From JAKITW01 sp041598875 (GTDB lineage: Bacteria > Desulfobacterota > Desulfobulbia > Desulfobulbales > BM004): 34,703 bases of DNA. Shown piece after piece: positions 1 to 8,175 of this stretch. Position 1 is the first letter of the stretch. Each line of letters opens with the position of its first letter. The notes under the pieces were generated by a model. That model made no database searches. It saw only the letters and a list, made by a program, of their open reading frames with translations, and was not told where the DNA came from. A program made the translations under genes and the position numbers. The stretch lies in the NCBI GenBank assembly GCA_041598875.1, contig JBFHXP010000014.1, positions 1 to 34,703 on the forward strand, written 5' to 3'.

Positions 1-771
1 AAGGTCATGGTCTATAATGGCCCGTTTAATTTCTTCACGCTGCTCACCCTCGCCGACAAAAAGAAGATGAAAGGGCAGACCCTCTCTTTTCAGTTCCGAT
101 ATCACCGGCAGGAGATCCAGGTGGCCCTTGACCGGATGCAGTCTGCCGACAAGAGCCAGCATCACCGGCCGTGGTCCGGTTATGGCAAAATCCGCCGGCT
201 CGACCGGCACGGCCTCGGCCAGCCGCCCCATGTCAATGCCGTTTGCGATGACCGTGATTTTCTCCTCCGCTATCCCGTCACGCGTGCGGAGAATCGTTGC
301 CACCTCAGAGGTGCAGGCTATTATCCGGGTGGAGAAACGGGCCAGGATCCTGTCAATAAGTCGATGGGTCATCCCCTTCCAGCTGTTGACACTGTGGCTG
401 GTGCTGAATATCCCGGGTACCCCGGCGACCCGTGCGCCAAGACGGCCCCAGAAATCGGCGGTAAAAAGATGGGTATGCACGGCCAGGGGACGGTTGACCC
501 TGATCCATCTATAGAGACGAAGCAGGATAAAGAGATCAAATACCCCCCGGTACCCCAGTGAAGTAATGGGGATTCCCGCAGCCGCCAATTCGCGACCCAG
601 CTGACTGCCCTCTTCAAGACAGATAACCTCATGCCGGAATTCCGATGAAAAATTCTTGACCAGATCCACCAGCAATCTTTCCGCGCCATGGGGAGGAAGG
701 GCGTCGATAATATGCACCACCAGGGGCCGTTCGCCAAAATGAGTGTTTATTGCCCCTCTCACACCCCGCAT
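1..771 (-). CDS. GT4 glycosyltransferase, partial (C-terminus beyond left edge)
   Basis: Reading leftward from the ATG at 771, the frame stays open to base 1, giving about 257 residues with no stop, so the gene is cut by the window edge. The protein opens with the GT-B nucleotide-sugar transferase pattern VVHIIDALPPHGAERLLVDL, followed by HTHLFTADFWGRL and an S-H-S-V-N-SWKG segment, then VALVGRLHPVKGH at the start of the second Rossmann domain. This is the layout of GT4 enzymes, most like the stp2-type sugar transferases associated with EpsH/PEP-CTERM loci. It would transfer a sugar from a nucleotide donor to the lipid-linked EPS repeat unit at the inner membrane. A GTG at 762 is an alternative start, since the GGGGAG motif near 774-779 is better spaced for it. 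The catalytic E-x7-E region lies off the window. It is the last visible gene of the leftward EPS arm, 118 bp after the FemAB pair. Confidence 0.85.
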   Translation of the reverse strand, partial: MRGVRGAINTHFGERPLVVHIIDALPPHGAERLLVDLVKNFSSEFRHEVICLEEGSQLGRELAAAGIPITSLGYRGVFDLFILLRLYRWIRVNRPLAVHTHLFTADFWGRLGARVAGVPGIFSTSHSVNSWKGMTHRLIDRILARFSTRIIACTSEVATILRTRDGIAEEKITVIANGIDMGRLAEAVPVEPADFAITGPRPVMLALVGRLHPVKGHLDLLPVISELKREGLPFHLLFVGEGEQREEIKRAIIDHDL

Positions 772-889
772 TCTCCCCGGTAGAATATTTTCCGGTCTCC
801 GGTGGTCTCCTGTGGAGATGGAGCCAGACCCGTCCGGAAGTGTTCGCCCGACAGAGATTCATAGAAAAAAGGCATGGGCGCAGTCTCCT

Positions 890-1882
890 TCATCGCGAAA
901 AAAACCTGATGCAATCCTGACGGAAATGCCAGAAACGTTTGGCAGCATCCCGGAGGTTGAGCAGTAAAGGATATCTGGCACTGCAAAGATAGTGCCGCGG
1001 CACTTGTCTGCCACCGAACTTTTTCTTATACTCGCCTCCGCCACCAAAATCAAACCAGGAAACACCTCGTTTTTTATAATATTTAAGCGCGTACCACATC
1101 AGCGGTTCATTGGGACGAAGATCCTGATGGCACCGCCAACTGGCGCCGCCCCAGAAATACGCGCAATCATTAAAATGAACAAAAATTCCAGTTGCGGCAC
1201 ATTCCCCGCCAAGGGTCCGCGCACGGAGCAGAAGAAGAGAACCGGTCGGCTGGAGATGACGGATCAGTTCCCTGACCCGCTCGCGTTTATACGTTGGGAC
1301 CTTGTCCTGCTTGAAAAAAACATCCATCAGCTGATCATAATACTCATCGGCAAACCCGAGATCATCCGCCTCCTCGATCACGACCTTACGGCCGGACTTA
1401 CTGTATCTCCGGCAACTGCTATTCATTGCCCCGAGGATCTCTTCATCACTTTTTCGCAGATCAATGGCAAAACTCCGGTCATACTCGATCCGGAAGGGAA
1501 GATCCGCGCATTCCGCAACCCCGATCCGGCGATCAAAAATCTCCAGATAATGGCATCGCAGCTCATCAAAGACAAATGTCCGGATGGCTGAAAGCAACAC
1601 CCTGCTATCGCATTCACCGACAAGATTGCACCCCATATGACCAGTTGTCCACCCCCTGAAAGGGCTGCCAAAGATCCTGACCCCGCACCTGCGGACAATC
1701 ATCCCGGTAAAATAGCCCAGGAGCGCGTCATTGCTCAGGATGGCCGCAACAACCGGCTCCCCGCCCTGAGTGGCATCAAGGAACTCAAGCCATGGCCTGG
1801 TTTGATAGATGGTACGGTCGTCAAGGGAATCACACTCGGCCCAGGGGACGGACTCAAAGGCAAGACGTTTTAATCTGATCAT
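890..1882 (-). CDS. FemAB-like GNAT acyltransferase, copy 1 (EPS locus)
   Basis: A 330-residue protein of the FemAB/GNAT-like acetyltransferase class (Acetyltransf_6 type), the kind often found in exosortase/EPS loci. Family members move an acyl or aminoacyl group onto a cell-envelope acceptor; the substrate here is unknown. Visible features are the N-terminal GNAT half with the FGSPFRGWTTGHMG block, a central R-x-Y-x-K-like basic patch followed by GRKVVIEE, and the C-terminal GNAT half ending in LRPNEPLMWYALKYYKKRG and FDFGGGGEYKKKFGG. The start ATG at 1882 overlaps the stop of copy 2 upstream as ATGA, so the two copies are probably translationally coupled. The protein aligns with copy 2 over its whole length at roughly two-thirds identity by eye, so this is a tandem gene duplication. 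No signal peptide or membrane segment is seen, so it should act in the cytoplasm. Confidence 0.85.
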   Translation of the reverse strand: MIRLKRLAFESVPWAECDSLDDRTIYQTRPWLEFLDATQGGEPVVAAILSNDALLGYFTGMIVRRCGVRIFGSPFRGWTTGHMGCNLVGECDSRVLLSAIRTFVFDELRCHYLEIFDRRIGVAECADLPFRIEYDRSFAIDLRKSDEEILGAMNSSCRRYSKSGRKVVIEEADDLGFADEYYDQLMDVFFKQDKVPTYKRERVRELIRHLQPTGSLLLLRARTLGGECAATGIFVHFNDCAYFWGGASWRCHQDLRPNEPLMWYALKYYKKRGVSWFDFGGGGEYKKKFGGRQVPRHYLCSARYPLLLNLRDAAKRFWHFRQDCIRFFSR

Positions 1883-2889
1883 GTTATTTTAATGGTTTTT
1901 GTAAATACCCCGAGACATCTCCGGCGGAACCGCCAAAGGCGCTTGGCAGTGTCATGAAGAAACTGGAGCAAGGGGTACCTGGCGCTGGTGAGATAGTGCC
2001 GATCCACCTCAATGCCGCCAAATTTTTTCTTGTACTCCCCGCCGCCGCCAAAATCAAAAAGAGCGACACCTTTATCCTTGTAATACTGCAGCGCGTGCCA
2101 CAACAGCGGCTCATTGGGACGAAGCCCCTGTTTGCTCTGCAGACTTGCCAATCCCCAGGCATAGGCGACATCATTGAAACAGACAAAAATTCCGGTGGCC
2201 ACGCATTCACCTTCAAGGGTTCGGGCCCGCAGCATGAGAAGGGCGTCGGCCGGCCGCAGATGACGGATCAACGCCCTGACCCTCTCGCGATCATAGGTCG
2301 GCACCTTCCCCTGCCTGAGAAAGACATCCTTCAGCTGGTCATAAAAGTCATCGGCAAACCCGGCATCACCCGTCTCCTCGATCACGACCTTGCGCCCCGC
2401 CCTTTTACAATACTTGCGGCAGGTGGTGTTCATGGCCGCGAGGATTTCCTCTTTGCCCTGGGTCAGGTCAATCGTGAAACTCCGATCATACTCAATACGA
2501 AAAGGCAGACCGGCGCACTCTTTTTCACCGATATGACGATCAAAAATCTCCAGATAATGACACTTCAGGACGGTGAAGACAAAGACGCGGGCAGCTGTCA
2601 GCAACTGGCCATAATCGCAGTCGGCGCTCAGATTAAACCCCATATGCCCGGTAGTCCATCCCGCAAAAGGGCTGCCGAAAATTCTGATCCCGAATTTCCT
2701 GACGATCATCCCGGTGAGGTATCCGATCACCTTCTCATTATCGCGGACAACGGCAACAACCACCTCCCCGCCCTGGACGTCCCGCAGGAAATCAAGCCAG
2801 GCCCTGGTCTGAAAGACCGTTCTGTCTGAAAAACCATCAAGCGTTTTCCAGTCCACATTTTCCCAATCTACTCGCTCAATACGAATCAT
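1879..2889 (-). CDS. FemAB-like GNAT acyltransferase, copy 2 (EPS locus)
   Basis: Paralogue of the adjacent downstream gene, with the same order of motifs: FGSPFAGWTTGHMG, GRKVVIEE, a VPTYDRERVRALIRHL helix, LRPNEPLLWHALQYY and FDFGGGGEYKKKFGG. The frame is open to 2985, but I place the start at the ATG at 2889 (336 residues). Homology with copy 1 begins exactly there (MIR...), and the longer form would overlap the deacetylase gene by about 55 bp. No strong ribosome-binding site is visible. The protein differs from copy 1 by a one-residue insertion near the GRK motif and a longer C-terminal tail. A pair of divergent copies suggests that two different sugars or positions are acylated, or one is a back-up; sequence alone does not decide. 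It sits 40 bp after the deacetylase, in the same operon. Confidence 0.85.
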   Translation of the reverse strand: MIRIERVDWENVDWKTLDGFSDRTVFQTRAWLDFLRDVQGGEVVVAVVRDNEKVIGYLTGMIVRKFGIRIFGSPFAGWTTGHMGFNLSADCDYGQLLTAARVFVFTVLKCHYLEIFDRHIGEKECAGLPFRIEYDRSFTIDLTQGKEEILAAMNTTCRKYCKRAGRKVVIEETGDAGFADDFYDQLKDVFLRQGKVPTYDRERVRALIRHLRPADALLMLRARTLEGECVATGIFVCFNDVAYAWGLASLQSKQGLRPNEPLLWHALQYYKDKGVALFDFGGGGEYKKKFGGIEVDRHYLTSARYPLLQFLHDTAKRLWRFRRRCLGVFTKTIKIT

Positions 2890-2929
2890 TTTTTTAAACC
2901 CAGGCCTGATCTCTGCTTTCAATGGATCA

Positions 2930-3748
2930 TTACCTGAGGATCCTCGTTTTTGCCCGGTAGAGAAAATGGTAAAAACTGCTCCCAAAAACCATCCGAATCA
3001 GTGCCTTGAAAGAATACCCCGCGAGACTTACTGCCATGTTCATTGGGTCGCCCGTTGCCATTGCCAGAATCTGTGTATCAGAGGTGGCCTGTCTCACGGT
3101 CATCCGTTTGACGAAACCGGACACCGCCAGTTCCTGCGCGCTATTGATGCCGGGTTTTGAAGAAAAAAAATATCGATAACCAAGCTCCCTGCCCGCCGCA
3201 ATCTCACGTTCGCCATAGCGACCGCCGGGAAAGGAAACCGCGGTTACCGGCGTCCCGGTCTTTTCCTCAATAAGAGCCTTTGATTCCGCCAGCTCGCGCC
3301 TGCTTTCACTGTCACCGAGGTCACTCAGAAACCGGTGCGTCGCCCCATGGGACTGAACCAGCATACCGGATCGGCTCATTTCAGCGAGCTGATCCCAGGT
3401 GCAAAAATCCGGTCGCCCACCGACAAGATCCGATGACACGAAAAAAATACCGCGCAAACCTCTTTCCTTGAGAAGGGGAAATGCATGGCAATAAAAACTG
3501 CTGTGGCCGTCATCAAAGGAGAGCAGCACCCCATGTGAAGGAGGTATCGAATCCGATTTGGCGCCCAGGACATCCCCGGGATCGGGCAGTGGAAGTTCAG
3601 CGCTGCCCAGAAGATCCAGCTGCCGGCGGAAGTCGTCCACAGACACGGCATAGGGCCTCTCTTCCGGCGGAATCAGTTCCAGCTCTTCTGGGTCGCGGTA
3701 AAGGGCATGATACATGAAAACAACAATTCCCCTCAGGTCTTTTCCCAT
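2930..3748 (-). CDS. polysaccharide deacetylase (CE4, NodB fold)
   Basis: A 272-residue protein with the CE4/NodB deacetylase signature. LSFDDGH at about 77-82 holds the catalytic base and a metal-binding aspartate, SHGATH at 133-138 supplies the two zinc-binding histidines, and FPGGRY at 173-178 is the third motif. These residues are all intact, so the enzyme should remove N- or O-acetyl groups from a polysaccharide. The protein has no clear signal peptide; it begins with a short charged stretch and then IVVFMYHAL, the usual first strand of this fold. It may therefore act on lipid-linked intermediates inside the cell, or export may use another route. The start overlaps the end of the upstream GT2 gene by 16 bp. 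Together with the downstream FemAB genes it makes a deacetylate-then-acylate pair in the EPS operon. Confidence 0.9.
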   Translation of the reverse strand: MGKDLRGIVVFMYHALYRDPEELELIPPEERPYAVSVDDFRRQLDLLGSAELPLPDPGDVLGAKSDSIPPSHGVLLSFDDGHSSFYCHAFPLLKERGLRGIFFVSSDLVGGRPDFCTWDQLAEMSRSGMLVQSHGATHRFLSDLGDSESRRELAESKALIEEKTGTPVTAVSFPGGRYGEREIAAGRELGYRYFFSSKPGINSAQELAVSGFVKRMTVRQATSDTQILAMATGDPMNMAVSLAGYSFKALIRMVFGSSFYHFLYRAKTRILR

Positions 3749-4860
3749 TTCACCTCAAAACTTCCGTCTAAAAATTTTTTCAGGGCAACCACAGCCGCCC
3801 AGTTCAACTCGATGAACACGGCGATAAAACTGAAAACCCTGTGGCTGAAGAGCGCGGGCCGGAGCAGGCCGGCGATTCCGCCCATGTAGAAGAGCATCTG
3901 CGCCACAACCGCAAGACGGAAAAAAAGACCCGGCAGAAAGAGGCTTGTCACCAGCACCACTGCCATGGCGTACGGCACCAGCAACCGAAAGACCTTGTGG
4001 GAGACGAACTGAAAAAATATCGGATTGGCCTTGGGGGAGAACAACCAGGAATTTCGGGAAAAGGACTGAAAATTACCGGTCAACGTCCTTATTTTCCGTT
4101 TTTTTTCCCCACCAAGATCCTCCTGCGAGATGTCGTATACCGCAGCGGCAGGCTCGAGGATTATCCGCCGCCCAGACCGGAGTATGGCCATCGGTACCTC
4201 AAAATCATCAAGCAGGGTATCAGGGGAGAGCGGCGCCCAATCCGCAATCCGGATCGCATAGAGGGCGCCGGTTACGCCGGCAACGGAGAAAAAGCGGCTC
4301 TCCGCCTTCCGTATCCATTTCTCGTAACGCCAATAGAGACCGATGTCCTGGCCGGTAGCGGTTTCCGGGTCATAATGATGCAGTTCACCGGAGACCGCGC
4401 CGATATCCGGATCTCCCAGCCGCCCGACAAGGGAGTAGATGGCATTTTCCTCGATCCGTTGGCGGACATCGGCAAAAACAACTATATCCGTTGTCAGCTG
4501 CGCGACCGCGGTGTTCAAGGCATGGGGCTTGCCGCGCCGCTCCCGGTATTGAATCAGATATACATCGGATTGGGCTGCAAGCAGATCATTGGTCCCGTCG
4601 TCAGAACCGTCCGAGACAAAAACAAAAAAAAGCTTTCCCGGAGGATACTTGAGATTCCTGAGATTCTTCAACTTGGCTTCAAGGCGGCTACGTTCGTTGT
4701 ATACGGCAATAACCACGCTGACACTCGGCCAGCCATCGTCCGGCATCATACGGCATGGCGGGAGTTCGCGACGCATACGGGATAAGGCCCAGATAACAAC
4801 CGGGTACCCGAAATAGGTATAGATAATAAAGAACAGCGCGGCCCAGAACATACCTGACAT
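3733..4860 (-). CDS. membrane glycosyltransferase family 2
   Basis: A 375-residue GT2 processive-type enzyme. An N-terminal membrane segment (about 4-26) precedes the GT-A domain with SVSVVIAVYNE (47-56) and VSDGSDDGT (82-90). A VFADVRQ block (138-144) contributes the metal/nucleotide-binding aspartate, LLDDFEVPM (216-224) carries the probable catalytic acid, and QEDLGGEKKRKIRTLTGN (about 246-263) stands where the Q/RxxRW motif of hyaluronan or cellulose synthase-like enzymes lies. The W is not conserved. Hydrophobic stretches at about 287-335 and 350-370 would form C-terminal transmembrane helices. It likely elongates the EPS repeat unit at the cytoplasmic face of the inner membrane. It lies 16 bp after the pectate-lyase-like gene and overlaps the deacetylase, so it belongs to the same transcript. 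Confidence 0.9.
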   Translation of the reverse strand: MSGMFWAALFFIIYTYFGYPVVIWALSRMRRELPPCRMMPDDGWPSVSVVIAVYNERSRLEAKLKNLRNLKYPPGKLFFVFVSDGSDDGTNDLLAAQSDVYLIQYRERRGKPHALNTAVAQLTTDIVVFADVRQRIEENAIYSLVGRLGDPDIGAVSGELHHYDPETATGQDIGLYWRYEKWIRKAESRFFSVAGVTGALYAIRIADWAPLSPDTLLDDFEVPMAILRSGRRIILEPAAAVYDISQEDLGGEKKRKIRTLTGNFQSFSRNSWLFSPKANPIFFQFVSHKVFRLLVPYAMAVVLVTSLFLPGLFFRLAVVAQMLFYMGGIAGLLRPALFSHRVFSFIAVFIELNWAAVVALKKFLDGSFEVKWEKT

Positions 4861-4876
4861 GCAGACTTCTCCTGTT

Positions 4877-6508
4877 TTATCTGCCTCTTCCGTGGGACCG
4901 TTTCCGCAGGGTAATCACAATATACCCAGACACACAGAGAAAAAAAACCGCAAACGCGGCAACAAAGGGAAGGAAACCGGGCGTGGCTGCGGGCTGGGAA
5001 ACGGGAATCGCGACCTGGTTATCACCCTGAACCGGTCCCGCCGACCGCCCGCCTCCTGCATCGGAGGATCCACTCCCACCGCCGCCGACACTGCCCGGCA
5101 ATGCGGGAAGCGGAACAATTTCAACTCCGGCGACCAGGGAGTCGGCCAGCTCATTGATATACTCCTCAATGGCGGTGTACCCGGATTCCATTATCCGGGA
5201 ATGATCATCACCTCGCAGAGGATCCAGGCCGCGGGTCCGCTCCCACCCGTCGGCCATGCCATCCTTATCTCTGTCCTCAGGGGGAGGAACCGCCATGAGC
5301 CCGGCCATCAGATCCCCCGGTTCATCCACACCCCAGGAACCGCTTCGCCCACGGACCTCTGAGATCGACCGCGTGGTCACCGTGTCCCGCGGAAAAGCGC
5401 CGGAACGGGCAAGGACCAGATTGGCAGCAGCATCGCAGGGGTCGACGGTGACCGCCCTGTACTCTCTGTTGCGGACGGAAAAGTCAAACGGCGTTGCCAT
5501 AACAAAAACCCCGCCCCGGTACAGGTGCTGCAACCTTTTGGCAAAACTCGAGTGGGCAAAAGGAGGCTGGGCCGGGCGCCTGACCACCCCGGAGAAATCA
5601 TCGGGATCGTCTATACAGAGATCAGCAATATAATAGGAGAGCCCGACCCCGGGCGCGCCCTCAAAATCAATATCCATGGGAATCAGTTCACTGGACGGCC
5701 CCCGGCGGTAATAGTTGCCGACAATCTGAAATTCGCCGCGGGCCGGATTGACATGGTGGAACCCTTTGCGGGAATTATAAACGAGATTGTTAATGACCTC
5801 GGCCGGGCCGGAGGCGATTGCCGGGCTTCTGTCCTTGTGGCCGACAAAGAGGTTATGGTGCACGGAAACCCGCCGACCGTTGGGTCCGTTGATCAGACCG
5901 TTGTTGTGGGGCCCCTTGGGGTGACCGACAATGGATGATTCCTCGATTGTCGACCACTGAACAGTGGCATCGCGGGCCTCGTAGATATCAATGGTCTCGT
6001 CTATGCCCCAGGAAACGGAGAGATGATCAAAGATGAATCGTTGATTAAGCGAAAAGGTGACAGCGTCATGCCGTTCCGCGTCATCCGGGGTCATGGCCGG
6101 CGGCGGACGAACCCGGATATGCCTGATTATGATATTATCGATTCCCTTTTCGTATCTGCTGACAAGCCTGCCCCGAATCGTGATTCCGCCGCCCGGGGCG
6201 GTCTGGCCGGCAATGGTCAGGTCGCCCCGGGGTATCACGAGATCCCCGATGATTTCTCCGCTGACGGCGAAAACGACAATGCGCGGTTCCTGCTGATTGA
6301 CGGCAAACTGCAGGCTTCCGGGCCCGTCACTGTTCAAGTTGGTGACCGTGATCACCCGACCGCCCCGCCCTCCGCTCACCATGGCGCCAAAACCTTCCGC
6401 CCCGGGGAAGGCTGGAATCTGCGCCGAGGCAGCAGGCGCCCCCTGGATCATCGAGAAAACCAGCACTGACACCAGTGTCAAACATGCACCGAACCGAAAA
6501 CTTCCCAT
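4877..6508 (-). CDS. secreted pectate-lyase-like beta-helix protein with C-terminal membrane anchor
   Basis: A 543-residue exported protein. Residues 1-29 form a signal peptide (hydrophobic core then APAASA). The body from AFPGAEGFGA onward is a parallel beta-helix of the polysaccharide lyase 1 (pectate lyase) type, with repeated turns such as LTIAGQTAPGGGITIRG, IIIRHIRVRP, FIFDHLSVSWGIDET and VSVHHNLFVGHKDRSP. A DRDKDGMADGWE segment (about 412-423) looks like a calcium-binding loop. The tail is unusual: a Gly/Ser-rich linker (about 474-490), a single hydrophobic segment (512-534) and a basic end (RKRSHGRGR). This could be a membrane anchor or a sorting signal. A strong AGGAGGGG ribosome-binding site lies just upstream of the ATG at 6508. 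In EPS loci such lyases trim or release the polymer; the true substrate is not evident. Confidence 0.85.
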   Translation of the reverse strand: MGSFRFGACLTLVSVLVFSMIQGAPAASAQIPAFPGAEGFGAMVSGGRGGRVITVTNLNSDGPGSLQFAVNQQEPRIVVFAVSGEIIGDLVIPRGDLTIAGQTAPGGGITIRGRLVSRYEKGIDNIIIRHIRVRPPPAMTPDDAERHDAVTFSLNQRFIFDHLSVSWGIDETIDIYEARDATVQWSTIEESSIVGHPKGPHNNGLINGPNGRRVSVHHNLFVGHKDRSPAIASGPAEVINNLVYNSRKGFHHVNPARGEFQIVGNYYRRGPSSELIPMDIDFEGAPGVGLSYYIADLCIDDPDDFSGVVRRPAQPPFAHSSFAKRLQHLYRGGVFVMATPFDFSVRNREYRAVTVDPCDAAANLVLARSGAFPRDTVTTRSISEVRGRSGSWGVDEPGDLMAGLMAVPPPEDRDKDGMADGWERTRGLDPLRGDDHSRIMESGYTAIEEYINELADSLVAGVEIVPLPALPGSVGGGGSGSSDAGGGRSAGPVQGDNQVAIPVSQPAATPGFLPFVAAFAVFFLCVSGYIVITLRKRSHGRGR

Positions 6509-6553
6509 CTACCCCTCCTGATCCAAGCCGCGTTAACGCGCCATCACTGATTA

Positions 6554-7675
6554 CTATGCCAGACCACATTCCATGGCAATCCTGTCGGCCACGGTTTTCC
6601 AGTTGAATTTCGCCTCTGCCCGCAGGTGGCCCCGCTCCCCCATTCGCCGTGCCGCAGTCATATCTTCCGCAAGCTTTACCATGGCCTCGGCCAGGGCGAT
6701 GACATCTCCGGGAGGGACGATAAGACCGGTCTCCCCATGACTGATAATCTCGGGCACTGCAAAGATATCCGTGCCGATACAGGGGAGGTTGAAGTGCATG
6801 GCCTCAAGAAAGACCAGGCCGAATGAATCATGGAGGGTCGGGAGCACAAAGACATGGGACTGCAAAAAAAGTTTCTGCAAGAGATTCCGGTCGCTGATCA
6901 TCCCATGAAAAGAAACATTTTCCGGCAGATCCCGGCCAAGGCTCCGCGGCCCGACGATGTGAAGACTGGCCTCAGGGCAGGCCTGGCGAACTCTCTGAAA
7001 GGCATCAAGCAGCACCTCGCCGCCCTTTCTATTAAAATCCTTGCCAACAAAAAGAAAGGAGGGCTCCGGAGTTTTTTGAATCCGGGCCATTTTATCAAGT
7101 GGGGGGAAAGAAGGTCTGCCGGTGCCAACGATCACGAGTTTTTTCGGATCGACCTCATAATTTCGCCTGATTTCATCGTAGAGGTGGCCGGCGCCGAGAA
7201 AAACCCTGTCCGCCTGGACCATGGCCTCCTGCTCAAGACGCAACCTGCCGTCGATCTCTGCGGCCGGCGGCATCCACATGGTGCAGGGGAACTTGCTGTG
7301 CAGGAGCATGGAGAGGGTTCCATGGAGAAATATCCCTTTAAAACCGGTATAACCAGGGGGAAAGGAATTAAAAAGAAGTCCGACCTGAATAATATGGCTG
7401 GACTCGTTGAGCAGGGGGTCCGCAGCAACCAGCGAAGAAAACTCGTGCCACCTCCGCGCGGTATAACTCAGCTTTTCATAGGCCTGGCTCCAGGACTGGC
7501 GAGAGAACCGGATTGTGCGCGCCATTTCAAACAGGGCGCGGAGCCTGTTTATGCCGGGTGAAACCTGTCGCGTTGCAACAAGGGGGGCCATGGCCTGCTC
7601 AATCGAAAGAGGCAGCCCGGCACTGCTGGTTGGGGAAATGGAGGTGATGACTAACAGCGCTTTATCTCGTTTCAT
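6554..7675 (-). CDS. GT4 glycosyltransferase
   Basis: A 373-residue GT-B enzyme of the glycosyl transferases group 1 family, first gene of the leftward EPS arm. The second domain is clear: PSFLFVGKDFNRKGGEVLLDAF (sugar-nucleotide domain start), ASLHIVGP, VFVLPTLHDSFGLVFLEAM and NLPCIGTDIFAVPEII. The catalytic/donor-binding motif that is usually E-x7-E appears here as D-x7-E (DSFGLVFLE), a conservative change at the first acid. The N-terminal acceptor domain is short on known motifs but includes IFLHGTLSMLLHSKFPCTMWMPPAAEIDGR. The protein is cytoplasmic and probably adds one sugar to the EPS repeat unit. The ATG at 7675 has no strong Shine-Dalgarno motif. A promoter candidate lies about 60-85 bp upstream at 7732-7759. 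Confidence 0.85.
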   Translation of the reverse strand: MKRDKALLVITSISPTSSAGLPLSIEQAMAPLVATRQVSPGINRLRALFEMARTIRFSRQSWSQAYEKLSYTARRWHEFSSLVAADPLLNESSHIIQVGLLFNSFPPGYTGFKGIFLHGTLSMLLHSKFPCTMWMPPAAEIDGRLRLEQEAMVQADRVFLGAGHLYDEIRRNYEVDPKKLVIVGTGRPSFPPLDKMARIQKTPEPSFLFVGKDFNRKGGEVLLDAFQRVRQACPEASLHIVGPRSLGRDLPENVSFHGMISDRNLLQKLFLQSHVFVLPTLHDSFGLVFLEAMHFNLPCIGTDIFAVPEIISHGETGLIVPPGDVIALAEAMVKLAEDMTAARRMGERGHLRAEAKFNWKTVADRIAMECGLA

Positions 7676-7731
7676 GCCACGCCCGATCTGCTTTCGATTC
7701 TTCTCTGAAATTCCGATAGGTTATTGTCATC

Positions 7732-7759
7732 ACTATACACCAACCTCTGCCCAAGCCAA
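7732..7759 (-). promoter_or_regulatory. candidate sigma-70 promoter of the leftward EPS arm
   Basis: On the minus strand TTGGCT (7759-7754) and TATAGT (7737-7732) are separated by 16 bp and lie about 57 bp before the ATG at 7675. The match is 4/6 and 5/6 to the consensus. This is a by-eye call and no transcript data support it. Confidence 0.45.
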
Positions 7760-7987
7760 AGGGTTAATCGTGGGCAGGGAGAGGGTTGCTCGATATCCAG
7801 GCCGGAACAAATCGGCCATCACTATAGAAGCGCTATTTTAGTGACGGGCTATGCTGCAGGCCGGGCTGGATCGGCTGTCAAATGCGACAGTATTCATGAT
7901 ACATGAGCACCAAGTGTATCAAGGCAATCCCCCCACCCAGGCGCACCAGAACCGTCAGCGCAACCCATACTCTTATTTTTCTTAAAC

Positions 7988-8050
7988 AATTTGGCAAATT
8001 CAGGCAAATTAGGGATGGAATATTTTTTTTTGCTATGATACTATCCCTAA
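7988..8050 (+). promoter_or_regulatory. candidate promoter with nested operator-like palindromes
   Basis: Three elements overlap here. AATTTG-G-CAAATT (7988-8000) is a perfect 13 bp palindrome, and its right half recurs as GGCAAATT at 8003-8010. TTAGGGAT (8009-8016) and ATCCCTAA (8043-8050) form a perfect 8 bp inverted repeat with a 26 bp gap. Between these arms lies TATGAT (8034-8039), a good -10 box, with only a weak -35 inside the left arm. A repressor or activator binding the arms would bracket the promoter of the OmpA-like/sugar transferase arm. The spacing does not fit a sigma-54 GG-N10-GC promoter. Confidence 0.4.
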
Positions 8051-8175
8051 AATAATGGGGAGCCGATACCGCGAGACAGCCCCGGTACTCTTAAATAAAA
8101 GCATCCGCGGGCATTTGTACCCGAGCCTGCGAATCCGACAAATCATTACGTACACGTACTACTGCGGAGGATTTC

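Larger units (their letters stand above)
7676..8175. other. 500 bp divergent intergenic region of the EPS locus
   Basis: No credible gene is seen between the leftward GT4 gene and the rightward OmpA-like gene. The left part holds the candidate promoter at 7732-7759. The middle has two small inverted repeats in tandem: CTGTC/GACAG at 7875-7890 and GATACA/TGTATC at 7898-7920. The right part is A+T-rich with operator-like palindromes and a -10-like box (7988-8050). A roughly 130 nt leader then runs to the OmpA-like gene, including a small CGGG/CCCG hairpin near 8108-8124. This is the natural control point for both EPS arms. Confidence 0.7.

Noticed and set aside
1954..2829. Long + strand frame opposite the FemAB gene
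   Set aside because: It is the antisense shadow of a clearly conserved gene; its translation has no domain and no start signal. The same applies to the long frames opposite dnaE, hslU, the GT2 gene and the epimerase/aldolase pair.
7988..8008. Sigma-54 promoter upstream of the OmpA-like gene
   Set aside because: GG at 7993-7994 and GC at 8004-8005 are 9 nt apart, not the required 10, and the flanking consensus is poor.
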